A stretch of DNA of 64,000 bases from Comamonas sp. lk (GTDB taxonomy: Bacteria; Pseudomonadota; Gammaproteobacteria; Burkholderiales; Burkholderiaceae_C), in assembly GCA_945925985.1 (NCBI GenBank), contig CAMELV010000006.1, positions 104,557-168,556 on the forward strand, in the 5' to 3' direction. A program made the translations under genes and the position numbers. The notes beneath the pieces are model-generated. The model did not search any database, had not been told where the DNA came from, and saw only the letters and a list, made by a program, of their open reading frames with translations. Positions 33,986-43,247 of this stretch are shown piece after piece (the stretch's first letter is position 1; each line of letters begins with the position of its first letter).

Positions 33986-34786
33986 TTACGTCGATCCATC
34001 GTCGGGTGACGCTATGAGCAATTCAACCCCCAACGCCTCGATCGCACGGCGACTTTCATCGCCGATCGCCGAATCGGTGAAGATGCGCGTAACTCTGTCC
34101 AATTTGGCTATGCGGAAAACGCCCTGTGAATGAAATTTTGACGAGTCCACCAAAACGGTCACAGACTGAGCGGCATCGATAAAGGCGCGGTTCATGGCCG
34201 CCTCCTCCTGGGACAGCATGGAAATCCCCCCGGTTGGCGAAATGCCATTCACACCAAGAAACGCCGCACGAACGGTGATGTCGTCAAACATGCCAGGGCC
34301 GGGACGACAAACGGACGCCATTTTCTTGAAGTCAATCGTGCCGGGCAAAAAGTAAACAGACGCATTCTGGCTTCTGGCAAGCTCTACTGCAACCGTCAGG
34401 CCGTTGGTGACGACGTGCAAATTGTGATGTCCACGCAGGGCTTCGGCGAAGTTTCGTGAGGTCGTGCCGGCATTGACCAAGATGCAGTCGCCGTCTGAAA
34501 CAAGCTGCGCTGCAAGCTCGGCGATAGCTTTCTTTTCGCGGACATTTTCGCGCTCGCGTTCGGCGTAACTGATGCTTTCATAGCGCGCCCAGCCCTCAGC
34601 AATGACCTCCCCTGAGACCGCACCACCGTGGGTGCGCTCAACCAATCCCCTTTCGTGAAGCTCAATCAAGTCGCGCCTGATCGTGATCGGCGACGTCTGA
34701 AATTTATCGGCCAAGGTGCTGACCTCCACGACACCACCAGTTTGAAGCAACGCAATGATTTCCTTGTGGCGAGCGGCTTTGAGCAT
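33986..34786 (-). CDS. DeoR-family transcriptional regulator
   Basis: A 266-residue DeoR/GlpR-type repressor. The N-terminal helix-turn-helix (about residues 5-58) reads RHKEIIALLQTGGVVEVSTL then FQTSPITIRRDLIELHERGL. The C-terminal phosphosugar-sensing domain has the typical VNAGTTSRNFAEAL and VTNGLTVAVEL. The ATG at 34786 has AAGG 5 bp upstream; longer frames would run into the divergent HAD gene. DeoR proteins usually respond to phosphorylated sugars or glycerol phosphate, fitting the phosphatase, phosphoesterase and importer that it faces. Confidence 0.9.
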   Translation of the reverse strand: MLKAARHKEIIALLQTGGVVEVSTLADKFQTSPITIRRDLIELHERGLVERTHGGAVSGEVIAEGWARYESISYAERERENVREKKAIAELAAQLVSDGDCILVNAGTTSRNFAEALRGHHNLHVVTNGLTVAVELARSQNASVYFLPGTIDFKKMASVCRPGPGMFDDITVRAAFLGVNGISPTGGISMLSQEEAAMNRAFIDAAQSVTVLVDSSKFHSQGVFRIAKLDRVTRIFTDSAIGDESRRAIEALGVELLIASPDDGST

Positions 34787-34845
34787 TTGAACCTTGATGA
34801 GATGACTAGAGAAAGGACGAACATCAAAGAACCTATTTTGTTGTA

Positions 34846-34876
34846 ATGTTTGAACATCTACAGTCATATACGTGAC
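34846..34876. promoter_or_regulatory. Divergent control region with inverted repeats (DeoR/HAD)
   Basis: Two small inverted repeats lie between the DeoR and HAD genes: ATGTT-TG-AACAT at 34846-34857, and GTCA (34863-34866) with TGAC (34873-34876) around a 6-bp centre. DeoR-type repressors bind repeated or palindromic half-sites, so these are candidate operators. The region is AT-rich compared with its surroundings, as expected for promoters. Confidence 0.3.
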
Positions 34877-34901
34877 ATGTTTGGTGAGTAAGCTATCAAA
34901 T

Positions 34902-35606
34902 ATGCTCATAAACGAACAATTAAAAACAGTGCTGTTTGACGTCGACGGGACCCTCTTCGACACCATGCCCTCGCTTTCTGCAGCCAACAACGTCGTGTTG
35001 AAGCAGGCCGGGTTGCGCGAGATTTCGACGTCACTCCTGCGCCCCGCCCTCAACGAAGGGTTAAGGGCAATGTTTCGCAAGTCGATTGCTTTACAAACGG
35101 CCCCCGTTGATGATGAAGTCGCATTGAGATTGGAAAACGAGTTCCTGCAGCAGTACATGCAAGACTGGTTGGCGTCCGCAACCCTTTACCCGCACTTGCA
35201 CGAGACTTTGTCAACGCTCAAGAGCTTGGGCTTGAAACTTGGCATTTGCACCAACCGCGACCGTGTCTCAACAGAGTACTTGTTGGCGCAGTCTCGTGTC
35301 GCAGAGTTCTTTGAGCACATTGTCGGATTGGATGATGCGCCGCGCCCCAAGCCAGCGGCCGACCCTCTTCTCCTGGCGCTGGAACGCATGGGAGGGACCA
35401 CGACTGACGCTTTATTCGTGGGGGACTCCAGCACCGATGCGACGTGTGCCCGGCTAGCGCACGTTCGTTTCGCCGGTCATCTTGGTGGGTATGCCTTGCA
35501 ATCGGCTGACCTGGAACCGAACGTCTTGGTTTTCAGTGATTACAGCGACTTCACAAGCTGGATCGTCGGCCACCAAGCTGCCACCGATGGGGGTGTTCAT
35601 TTATGA
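34902..35606 (+). CDS. HAD-family hydrolase, phosphoglycolate phosphatase-like
   Basis: A 234-residue HAD hydrolase. The nucleophile motif LFDVDGTLFDT is near residues 10-20, motif II threonine is in GICTNRDR, the lysine is in RPKPAADP, and the acidic motif is in LFVGDSSTDA. The alpha-helical cap between motifs I and II fits subclass I (Gph/PGMB-like), which dephosphorylate small metabolites. ATG 34902 is chosen for family fit; GTG starts at 34872 or 34884 are possible. Its stop overlaps the permease start (ATGA), tying phosphatase activity to the importer downstream. Confidence 0.87.
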   Translation: MLINEQLKTVLFDVDGTLFDTMPSLSAANNVVLKQAGLREISTSLLRPALNEGLRAMFRKSIALQTAPVDDEVALRLENEFLQQYMQDWLASATLYPHLHETLSTLKSLGLKLGICTNRDRVSTEYLLAQSRVAEFFEHIVGLDDAPRPKPAADPLLLALERMGGTTTDALFVGDSSTDATCARLAHVRFAGHLGGYALQSADLEPNVLVFSDYSDFTSWIVGHQAATDGGVHL

Positions 35607-36532
35607 TCGATTACCTAGGCGCACGACTCAGCCGTATGCTGGTGACCCTGTGGGTCATTGCGACGGCGGTATTTCTGGCGACACGGATGACCGGAAATCC
35701 GATCGACTTTCTGATGCCAGAGGGTCTCGATGCCCAGTCGCGTGCCGAAATGATCGCTTACTTCGGCCTCGATAAGCCGCTCCTGAATCAGTACATCAGT
35801 TTTTGGAAGTCCTTGATGGACGGCGAATTCGGGCTCGGACTCATGGAGCGCCGATCAGTAGCCGTCATTTTCGGCGAGCGCGTATGGCGCAGCGTCTCAC
35901 TGCTCAGTGCAACGCTTGCCGTGACGGTTGGCGTCGGTGTCCCCCTTGGGGTAATTGCAGCAGTTTGGCGAAATACCGCCATTGGTAATTCGGTATTACT
36001 GATTGCATTTATTGGGTATGCCATACCGAATTTCGTCCTGGCAATCCTATTCTTGCTGGCATTTTCGTTCTCGCTCCAGTGGTTACCCAGTGCAGGTTCA
36101 GAAACGCTGTCTCACTATGTCATGCCGGTGGCAGCCCTGTCAGCCTTCTTTGTCGCTTCACTCGTCCGTTACACGCGCAGTGCCATGCTGGATGTGATGC
36201 AACAGGATTACATGCGCACAGCCCGCGCAAAAGGCTTATCGGAGAGCACGGTCATCCTTAGGCATGGGCTGCGTAATGCACTGATTCCGGTCATCACAGT
36301 GATAGGTTTGCAAATGACCACACTCGTCTCTGGTGCTGTGGTGATCGAAACGGTGTTCGCCTGGAACGGTATTGGCGACCTCTTGGTCGGGGCGACACTC
36401 AGACGAGACTACCCAGTGCTTCAGTTTGGTGTACTCATGGTCGCCTGCGCAGTCGTTACCATCAATCTTCTGGTCGACTTGATTTACAGCGCTGTCGACC
36501 CGCGGGTGCGGCTGTCAGGGGCTAGCGTATGA
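35603..36532 (+). CDS. ABC transporter permease, DppB type
   Basis: A 309-residue inner-membrane permease of the peptide/nickel class. It has the N-terminal membrane segment (about residues 10-28), the TGNPIDFLMPEGLDAQ periplasmic part and the EAA loop near residues 205-228 (DYMRTARAKGLSESTVILRH). The family end, DLIYSAVDPRVRLSG, is intact. ATGA overlaps link it to the HAD gene before it and the DppC-type gene after it. The substrate may be a phosphorylated or esterified compound in view of the phosphatase and phosphoesterase genes in the same operon. Confidence 0.94.
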   Translation: MIDYLGARLSRMLVTLWVIATAVFLATRMTGNPIDFLMPEGLDAQSRAEMIAYFGLDKPLLNQYISFWKSLMDGEFGLGLMERRSVAVIFGERVWRSVSLLSATLAVTVGVGVPLGVIAAVWRNTAIGNSVLLIAFIGYAIPNFVLAILFLLAFSFSLQWLPSAGSETLSHYVMPVAALSAFFVASLVRYTRSAMLDVMQQDYMRTARAKGLSESTVILRHGLRNALIPVITVIGLQMTTLVSGAVVIETVFAWNGIGDLLVGATLRRDYPVLQFGVLMVACAVVTINLLVDLIYSAVDPRVRLSGASV

Positions 36533-37446
36533 GCGCCATCGCCGACCCGAAGTCACTAGACCCTAGCCAGCCGAATAGGCCAACTTCGGACTCGCCAAAC
36601 CACAGCCAACGTCGCTTCAGGCCGGATGCCGTGATCGCCATCGCAGCGCTGCTCGCCCTGATTTTGCTTGGCGCAGCCCTGCTGGCGCCGTTCATCGCAC
36701 CATTTGATCCCGACGCGCAGCGGCTGCTGGCGCGGCTCAAGCCGCCAATAGGTTTCTCTGGCTCGGATGCGCGTTACTGGCTGGGCAGTGACCAACTCGG
36801 CCGTGACATGCTGACGCGTTGCCTGTACGGACTCAGGCTGACGCTACTGATCGCACTTTTTGGCGCAGCGCTTGGACTTGCGCTGGGTGCCTTGGCGGGC
36901 CTTGTCGCCGGAATGGTTGGCGGCACCGTCGACGCGATCATCATGGGCTTGTGCGATGTCAAGATCGCTATTCCCTTCACACTGGTCGCTTTGCTGGTGA
37001 TTGCCATTGCAGGCGCATCGGCGGTGGTGCTCGTCTGCGTTCTCAGCCTGGCCTACTGGGCACAATTTGCCCGGCTCATCCGTGCGCAGGTGCTCACCAT
37101 TCGTGAGATGCCATATATAGAAGCGTCCCGAGCGGCTGGAGCCACACCGATTCGAATCGCTATTCGGCACGTGCTGCCCAATATCGTGTCGCCTGTGATC
37201 GTGATGTTCACGCTCAACATTTCAAACCTCATATTGCTCGAAAGTTCGCTGTCCTTCTTAGGCCTGGGCGTTCAGCCGCCGACAGCAACTCTAGGCTCGA
37301 TGGTAGGCCTTGGTCGCGACTACATGGCTACTGCGCCTTGGGTCGTTGCTTCGCCGGCCATCCTCATCATGCTGGTATCACTCACGGTCATGCTGCTGGG
37401 CGACTGGCTGCGTGACCATCTCGACGTTCGCCTCAGGGAGCGCTGA
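36529..37446 (+). CDS. ABC transporter permease, DppC type
   Basis: A 305-residue inner-membrane permease partner of the preceding DppB-type protein. The family signature YWLGSDQLGRDMLTRCLYG is near residues 80-98 and the EAA loop near 197-220 (MPYIEASRAAGATPIRIAIR). It ends in a typical LLGDWLRDHLDVRLRER. The first 35 residues are a polar, Pro/Ser-rich cytoplasmic leader. It overlaps the upstream gene by 4 bp and is 44 bp before the binding-protein gene. Confidence 0.94.
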   Translation: MSAIADPKSLDPSQPNRPTSDSPNHSQRRFRPDAVIAIAALLALILLGAALLAPFIAPFDPDAQRLLARLKPPIGFSGSDARYWLGSDQLGRDMLTRCLYGLRLTLLIALFGAALGLALGALAGLVAGMVGGTVDAIIMGLCDVKIAIPFTLVALLVIAIAGASAVVLVCVLSLAYWAQFARLIRAQVLTIREMPYIEASRAAGATPIRIAIRHVLPNIVSPVIVMFTLNISNLILLESSLSFLGLGVQPPTATLGSMVGLGRDYMATAPWVVASPAILIMLVSLTVMLLGDWLRDHLDVRLRER

Positions 37447-37490
37447 GCCTCCTGCTTCACTTTCTCAATCATTAACAAGGAACAGAAACC

Positions 37491-39056
37491 ATGCAAACTC
37501 TACTGAAACTTCGACTCACAGGCACAGCCGCCGCCTTGCTGCTTAGCGGCATCGCAATGGCGCAGGAACTGACCGTCGGTGTGCAAAACATGTCGGCTTA
37601 CCTTGACCCGGGCCGAGACTTCTCGAATGTTGGATCACAACACTACTTCAATAGTTTCGATCCACTGATCGGCAAGGACCACAGCAAAGCCGAAAGTGCC
37701 TGGACACCAACCGGTGTCGCTACGTCTTGGCGCCAGGTGTCGCCAACGGTGATGGAACTGAAGATCCGACAAGGGGTCAAATTTCATAACGGCGACACGA
37801 TGACGGTGGAAGACGTCCAGTTCTCTCTGGACCGCATCGTCAATTTCACATTCCCTCCCTACGGCATCCGCAAACGCGACACATTGCCCAATATCGCCAA
37901 GGTCGAAGTCATCGACGCGCAGACCATCCGGATCACTGCCACAAAGCCCGAGCCACTGTTTGAAACCCTGCTCAATGCACAGCAGACCATGATTGTTCCG
38001 AAAAAATACGTCATGGGCCTTTCGGGCGACCCGAGCAAACTCGAAGACTCTGACTATGAGGCCTTCAGCCTCAAGCCGGTCGGGACCGGCCCTTACAAAA
38101 TCACTGAATTTATCCCTAATCAGCGCTTGGTGTACGAGCGTTTCGATGGTTTTTGGGGCGATAAAGCGCCGTTCAAGAAAATCACTTTGCGCAGAATCCC
38201 CGAACTCACGGGCCGTATTACAGCGCTCAAGAGCGGTGAGGTTGATCTCATCACCAACATTCCGCCAGACCAGATCAGCGTGATCGCAAACGACACGAAA
38301 CTCAAGGTAGAAAGCACGATCACGCCACTGTTCCACGTGGTCATTTTCAACACGCAGCACCCGAAGATGACCGCCAAAATACGGCAGGCCCTGTCTTACG
38401 CGATAGACCGCAAGACACTCAACGAAGCGCTCTGGGGCGGCAAGGCCTTGGTACCGAACACCCACACGTATCCGCAATTTGGCGCGCTCTTCATGCCTGA
38501 GCTCAACACCTTCGAGTACAACCCAACCAAGGCCAAGCAGCTGCTCAAAGAAGCTGGCTACGATGGCTTTGAGATCCGCTATGACACTGGTTCCGCCTAT
38601 TACACCAATGCCTTGCTTGCAGCGCAGGCCATCAAGGAGATGTGGGCTGAGGTGGGTGTGAAGATGCGCATCAATGTCGACGAGGCATGGACTGGCAACA
38701 GTCCGGAAATGATGTCTCGTAACTGGTCTAACCCGATGTACTACCCGGATCCCGCAGGCTCGTTCGGTGTCATGTGGTCGCCAACGGGGAATGCCGCGTC
38801 TGAAGGTCGCTGGAAGCCGGATGCCACATTCCAGGCATCGTGGGAGAAATTCCGCTTCTCGACCGATCTGGCCGCACGCAAGACAGCCTACACAGAGCTG
38901 ATGAATTATGTGAAGGGCGATCCGCCAGTGCTGGTTCTCTGGCAGCCTTACGAGTCTTATGGCATGAAGAAGAGCCTGAGCTGGAAACCACAGCCGGGGC
39001 ATATTCCCTATGTGCTGGACTTCCGAGCCGGTCGGGTGCGGCTTGCTGGCCAGTGA
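37491..39056 (+). CDS. ABC transporter solute-binding protein, family 5 (DppA-like)
   Basis: A 521-residue periplasmic binding protein. A Sec signal peptide covers residues 1-24 (LRLTGTAAALLLSG, cleavage after AMA). The family segment KIRQGVKFHNGDTMTVEDVQ lies near residues 90-109. It is the binding component of the importer encoded by its neighbours, placed after the permeases rather than before. A perfect hairpin follows in the gap to the phosphoesterase gene, which may stabilise the upstream message or reduce read-through. Confidence 0.94.
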   Translation: MQTLLKLRLTGTAAALLLSGIAMAQELTVGVQNMSAYLDPGRDFSNVGSQHYFNSFDPLIGKDHSKAESAWTPTGVATSWRQVSPTVMELKIRQGVKFHNGDTMTVEDVQFSLDRIVNFTFPPYGIRKRDTLPNIAKVEVIDAQTIRITATKPEPLFETLLNAQQTMIVPKKYVMGLSGDPSKLEDSDYEAFSLKPVGTGPYKITEFIPNQRLVYERFDGFWGDKAPFKKITLRRIPELTGRITALKSGEVDLITNIPPDQISVIANDTKLKVESTITPLFHVVIFNTQHPKMTAKIRQALSYAIDRKTLNEALWGGKALVPNTHTYPQFGALFMPELNTFEYNPTKAKQLLKEAGYDGFEIRYDTGSAYYTNALLAAQAIKEMWAEVGVKMRINVDEAWTGNSPEMMSRNWSNPMYYPDPAGSFGVMWSPTGNAASEGRWKPDATFQASWEKFRFSTDLAARKTAYTELMNYVKGDPPVLVLWQPYESYGMKKSLSWKPQPGHIPYVLDFRAGRVRLAGQ

Positions 39057-39081
39057 GCTTTCTTCAAGATCAATGTCTTAA

Positions 39082-39102
39082 CGCCACAACCCTGTTGTGG
39101 CG
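39082..39102 (+). promoter_or_regulatory. Intercistronic hairpin after the binding-protein gene
   Basis: CGCCACAAC and GTTGTGGCG pair perfectly over a 3-nt loop, 25 bp after the binding-protein stop and 24 bp before the phosphoesterase start. A weak ATTCTTA follows, not a T-run. It looks like an mRNA-stabilising or attenuating stem that sets different levels of binding protein and enzyme. Confidence 0.45.
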
Positions 39103-39126
39103 ATTCTTAGAACTGGGATAACAAAC

Positions 39127-40047
39127 ATGAACCTGAAAATTGCGATCGTGACCGACATTCATCACGGTAAGGACAGCGCGTCTAAGAAGGGCGAGAGCGC
39201 GCTGACGCTGATGGCGGCGTTCGCCTCTTTTGTGGCCGACAACAAACCGGACTTGGTGCTTGACCTGGGGGACCGCATCTCGGACATGGACCCGGAAACT
39301 GACCTTGAGCTTGAGCGCGAGGTCAATGCCGCTTTCGTGCCAATTCGCGAGCTAGCCCCGGTCTTTCACATTTGCGGCAACCATGACCGGGACTTCCTCT
39401 CAGTAGCGCAAAACGAAGAGATCTTTGGTCAGACTTTGAGAAATCAAGTGCACGATGTGGAGGGCATTCGGGTGGTGCTTTGGCGCGCTGATACCGTGAT
39501 CTCCAGACCATTGGGATTTAATTGCCCAGACTCAGACATTGCCTGGCTCGCAGAAGTGATAGCCGCCGCCGACCGTCCGTTGTTGATAGCAAGCCATGTC
39601 CCTCTTTCCGGTCATTCGCAAATCGGCAACTACTATTTCCAGCGCAACCCAGAGTATTCGACCTACCCGCAAGGCGAGCGCATCCGAGAGGTGCTGCGCG
39701 CCAGTAAAGTACCCACGGTTTGCCTAGCGGGGCATGTCCACTGGAACACGTTGACGACGATTGACGGCATCCCTCATCTGTCACAGCAATCGTTAACCGA
39801 GAGCTTCGTCATGTCGGCTGAAAGTGGTGCTGGCAAGCCATGTGGGTCATTTGGCTTACTGCACTTCACTGCCGACACGATCGACTACCAAGTCTTGGGT
39901 GCAGATGCTTTTCGCTGCATCCTGCCCTTGGCGCAAACGGAGCGGCGATGGTATCCCCCAATGGGAAACTTTTCCGAGCTCGCCGACCATAGTGAGCGGC
40001 AAGCGCGTATTGCAGCGTTTCAATCTCAAGCACAGGCCGCCCAGTGA
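39127..40047 (+). CDS. Calcineurin-like metallophosphoesterase
   Basis: A 306-residue two-metal phosphoesterase. The conserved blocks are D10-x-H12 (IVTDIHHG), LDLGDR, ICGNHDRD, ASHVPLSGH and AGHVHWN. No signal peptide is present, so it acts in the cytoplasm. The ATG at 39127 starts the protein right at the fold; an upstream frame start at 39097 would lie in the hairpin region. It lies inside an importer operon, between the binding protein and the fused ATPase (which overlaps its stop), so it likely cleaves the imported phosphodiester or phosphomonoester. Substrate not known. Confidence 0.87.
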   Translation: MNLKIAIVTDIHHGKDSASKKGESALTLMAAFASFVADNKPDLVLDLGDRISDMDPETDLELEREVNAAFVPIRELAPVFHICGNHDRDFLSVAQNEEIFGQTLRNQVHDVEGIRVVLWRADTVISRPLGFNCPDSDIAWLAEVIAAADRPLLIASHVPLSGHSQIGNYYFQRNPEYSTYPQGERIREVLRASKVPTVCLAGHVHWNTLTTIDGIPHLSQQSLTESFVMSAESGAGKPCGSFGLLHFTADTIDYQVLGADAFRCILPLAQTERRWYPPMGNFSELADHSERQARIAAFQSQAQAAQ

Positions 40048-41813
40048 CCCAAGCCCCCCTGCTCAGTGTTCGAGACCTTTCGGTAAGCTTTAACACCAGG
40101 GCAGGCCGAGTCGACGCCGTCCGGGGGCTTGAATTTGACCTGTGGCCTGGCGAGACACTGGCCATCGTGGGCGAATCAGGTTCAGGGAAATCAGTCACGG
40201 CACTGACCGTCATGCGACTCATCGAGCGCGAGGGCGGACGAATTTCGGGCAGCATGGCGCTAACCCGCCGCTCGGGTGAGGTGGTTGACCTGATGACTGC
40301 CGACGACCGTATGCTGCGCCAGATTCGCGGTAACGAGATATCCATGATCTTCCAGGAGCCTATGACGTCACTCAATCCGGTGCTGACCATCGGAACGCAG
40401 CTGGCTGAGGTGATCATCCTGCATCGAAAATGCCAGTCTGGCGAAGCGCTTGCTGAGGCGCGACGGTTGATCGAGCGAGTCAGGATACCTGATGCAGCAC
40501 GTCGACTCACACAGTTCCCGCACGAGTTGTCAGGCGGTATGCGTCAGCGGGTGATGATTGCCATGGCCCTGGCCTGCCAGCCTCGCCTGTTGATTGCAGA
40601 CGAACCAACAACGGCACTGGACGTTACTGTCCAGGCTGAAATCCTGGCGCTCATTCGACAGCTGCAAGACGAAATCGGGATGGCGCTGATCTTCATTACC
40701 CACGACATGGGCGTTGTCGCCGAAGTCGCCGACCGCGTTATCGTTATGCGCCATGGGGAAAAAGTGGAGGGAAACGCCCTCGCCCCACTTTTTGCCACGC
40801 CACGCAACCCCTACACCCAGGCGTTGCTTGCCGCCGTTCCGCGCCTAGGCATGGGGTCACCACTGCTTGAGAATGTGAAGGCGGACGCGCAACCGGTGCT
40901 TGCTGTGAGCGGCTTGGTTAAACGATTCCCCATCACCGGTGGTCTGCTGAAGAGAACCGTCGCCATGGTTCATGCTGTGGATGACGTCTCTTTTGAAATT
41001 CGCAAGGGTGAGACATTAGGTCTGGTCGGGGAATCTGGCTGCGGAAAAACAACCACTGGCCGAGCACTGATGCGGCTCATTGAGCCAACCGAGGGCTCGA
41101 TCCGGATTGCGGGGCAGGAAATGACGGGGCTTGCCGGAGATCAATTGCGTGCGGCCCGACGCGACATCCAGATGGTCTTCCAGGACCCCTATGCTTCGCT
41201 GAATCCACGTTTGCAGATCATTACATCCGTGACGGAGCCTTTGGTTATCCATCGACCAGAGCTCAGCGCTGACGAGCGGCGCGAGATTGCGGCGGGGCTG
41301 CTGGAGCGAGTTGGCTTGAAAGCCGAGTACCTTGACCGTTATCCGCATCAATTCTCTGGCGGGCAGCGCCAGCGCGTCGCCATTGCCCGTGCGCTCGCAC
41401 TCAAGCCCAAGGTCATTGTGGCGGACGAGCCAGTCTCCGCGCTCGACGTGTCGATCCGGGCGCAAGTGATTGAGCTGTTGGTGCACTTGCAGCGCGAACT
41501 TGGCGTCGCCTATTTGTTTATCTCGCACGACATGGCGGTCGTCGAGCAGATGAGTCACCGCGTCGCGGTGATGCACATGGGCCGGATTGTCGAGATGGGT
41601 CAGAGCTCCGAGGTGCTTAACAGGCCTCGGCACGCCTACACCCAGCGGCTGCTGTCTTCCGTGCCCATACCTGACCCCGCATTGCGCAAGGTACGGGTGA
41701 TCGACGCCGCACGTGAAATCAGAAGTCCCGTTTATCCACTGGGACAAAGTCCCATCCGGTCACCACTGGTTGAAGTATCTGGCGGGCATTTTGTCCAAAC
41801 CGAAGCCGCTTGA
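40044..41813 (+). CDS. ABC transporter ATP-binding protein, fused DppD-DppF
   Basis: A 589-residue protein with two complete ATPase domains, replacing separate DppD and DppF proteins. Domain 1 has Walker [10 protein letters not shown] near residues 43-51, the signature [15 protein letters not shown] and Walker [15 protein letters not shown]. Domain 2 starts near residue 285, with [24 protein letters not shown] and [14 protein letters not shown]. Oligopeptide-ATPase C-terminal segments ([30 protein letters not shown]) follow both. The GTG start overlaps the phosphoesterase stop (GTGA). It completes the importer at 35603-41813. Confidence 0.94.
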   Translation: MTQAPLLSVRDLSVSFNTRAGRVDAVRGLEFDLWPGETLAIVGESGSGKSVTALTVMRLIEREGGRISGSMALTRRSGEVVDLMTADDRMLRQIRGNEISMIFQEPMTSLNPVLTIGTQLAEVIILHRKCQSGEALAEARRLIERVRIPDAARRLTQFPHELSGGMRQRVMIAMALACQPRLLIADEPTTALDVTVQAEILALIRQLQDEIGMALIFITHDMGVVAEVADRVIVMRHGEKVEGNALAPLFATPRNPYTQALLAAVPRLGMGSPLLENVKADAQPVLAVSGLVKRFPITGGLLKRTVAMVHAVDDVSFEIRKGETLGLVGESGCGKTTTGRALMRLIEPTEGSIRIAGQEMTGLAGDQLRAARRDIQMVFQDPYASLNPRLQIITSVTEPLVIHRPELSADERREIAAGLLERVGLKAEYLDRYPHQFSGGQRQRVAIARALALKPKVIVADEPVSALDVSIRAQVIELLVHLQRELGVAYLFISHDMAVVEQMSHRVAVMHMGRIVEMGQSSEVLNRPRHAYTQRLLSSVPIPDPALRKVRVIDAAREIRSPVYPLGQSPIRSPLVEVSGGHFVQTEAA

Positions 41814-41913
41814 CAGGCCTGTCGACAGGCTGATGGTGCATCTGCCGCGATTGACATCTGCTGGTCATAGGTCACTGCTACAAACCAATCACCCACTATC
41901 CTGGAGTTCTCCT

Positions 41914-43209
41914 ATGATCGAAACCAACCGCCGCAGCTTTGTCCTTGGCCTTGCCGCTGCTTCTGCCACCATCACCGGCGCATCTGCCCAAGCCCAGACC
42001 GGTGCAGCCGTGCTGCCCACATTGAACAGCAGCACCATGGCGACTGACGTCACCTACTGGGACGCAGTGCGCAAGCTTTACGCCGTGTCGCCCAGCATCG
42101 TCAACCTGGAGAACGGTTACTGGGGCATCATGGCCGAGTCGGTACGTCTGGATTACCTGGCCAAGACCGATATGGTCAACCGCGAGAACTCGTTTTATGC
42201 GCGCACGCAGTTTGGCCGTGATGCCGAAGCGGCCCGACTGGCCGTGGCCGCCGCAGTGGGCGCCGCGCCTGCAGAGGTGGCCCTGACACGTGGCGCCACC
42301 GAAGCACTGCAACTGCTGATTGGCGGCTACAACAAGCTGCAGCCCGGTGATACTGTACTGTATTCCGACCTGGATTACGACTCGATGCAGTACGCCATGA
42401 ACTGGCTCAAGGAGCGCCGTGGTGTGAATGTCGTCAAGTTCAGCATCCCTGAGCCGGCCAGCCGCGCGGCGGTGCTCCAGACCTACCAAAAGGTGTTGGC
42501 TGACCACCCCAAGGCAGCTCTGCTGCTGGTGACCCACGTTAGCCACCGCACCGGCTTGGTCATGCCAGTGGCCGAGATTGCCGCCATGGCCCGCGCCCGT
42601 GGCGTGGATGTGGTTCTGGATGCGGCCCACTCTTGGGGCCAGATCGACTTCAAAGTGCAAGACCTGGGCGTGGACTTCATTGGCTTTAACCTGCATAAAT
42701 GGATTGGCGCGCCGCTGGGTATTGGTTTCATGTATGTGGCCAAGTCGCGGCTGGCCGATATCGACCGGGCCATGGGTGATGAAGACTGGGCACCCACTGA
42801 CATCCGCTCGCGGGTGCACACCGGCACCTACAACTTTGCCTCGGTGTTGGCGCTGCCGGGCGCACTGGCGCTGCACCAACAGATTGGCCCGCGGGCCAAA
42901 GCGCTGCGCCTACGCCATTTGCGTGATTACTGGGTCAGCCGTGTGCGCGACTTCAAGGGCTTGGAGATCTTGACGCCCGACGAGCCGGGCATGGCCGCTG
43001 GCATCACATCGTTCCGTCTGGCCGGCAAAGGTACTGCCGCCGACAACAACGCCATCGTGGCGCAATTGCGCGACCAGTTCGGTGTTTTTACGGTGCGACG
43101 CGCTGGGGTGGCCAAGGGCCAGTGCATCCGGGTGTCACCGGCGATCTACACCTCTGAGGCTGATCTGGACCGGCTGGTGCAGGGGCTGCGCGCGGTGACG
43201 TCTGCCTGA
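41914..43209 (+). CDS. Exported class V aminotransferase-fold PLP enzyme
   Basis: A 431-residue PLP enzyme resembling isopenicillin N epimerase and related class V proteins. A twin-arginine signal (NRRSFVLGLAAASA, residues 5-18, ending ASAQAQ) predicts export of a folded, PLP-loaded protein. The PLP site shows TRGATEALQLLIGG, the aspartate in VLDAAHSWGQID, and the lysine in FNLHKWIGAPLG. The ATG at 41914 has GGAG 8 bp upstream. It lies 100 bp after the ATPase gene and may be a separate unit. Its reaction is unknown; desulfuration, epimerisation or lyase chemistry are all possible in the family. Confidence 0.85.
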   Translation: MIETNRRSFVLGLAAASATITGASAQAQTGAAVLPTLNSSTMATDVTYWDAVRKLYAVSPSIVNLENGYWGIMAESVRLDYLAKTDMVNRENSFYARTQFGRDAEAARLAVAAAVGAAPAEVALTRGATEALQLLIGGYNKLQPGDTVLYSDLDYDSMQYAMNWLKERRGVNVVKFSIPEPASRAAVLQTYQKVLADHPKAALLLVTHVSHRTGLVMPVAEIAAMARARGVDVVLDAAHSWGQIDFKVQDLGVDFIGFNLHKWIGAPLGIGFMYVAKSRLADIDRAMGDEDWAPTDIRSRVHTGTYNFASVLALPGALALHQQIGPRAKALRLRHLRDYWVSRVRDFKGLEILTPDEPGMAAGITSFRLAGKGTAADNNAIVAQLRDQFGVFTVRRAGVAKGQCIRVSPAIYTSEADLDRLVQGLRAVTSA

Positions 43210-43215
43210 TCGGTA

Positions 43216-43243
43216 CTTGCCCGGCACATAAGGGCCGGGCAAG
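43216..43243. terminator. Bidirectional terminator-like hairpin
   Basis: CTTGCCCGGC (43216-43225) pairs perfectly with GCCGGGCAAG (43234-43243) across an 8-nt loop. It lies between the convergent class V aminotransferase (stop 43209) and enoyl-CoA hydratase (stop 43248) genes. The stem is strong but no T-run follows on either strand. Confidence 0.55.
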
Positions 43244-43247
43244 CCGC

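Noticed and set aside
34860..34881. Pho box before the HAD gene
   Set aside because: The two GTCA/TGAC elements are in inverted, not direct, orientation, so they fit an operator palindrome better.
37635..39002. Open frame of about 455 codons opposite the DppA-like gene
   Set aside because: The plus-strand protein has a signal peptide and family motifs; the antisense product shows none.
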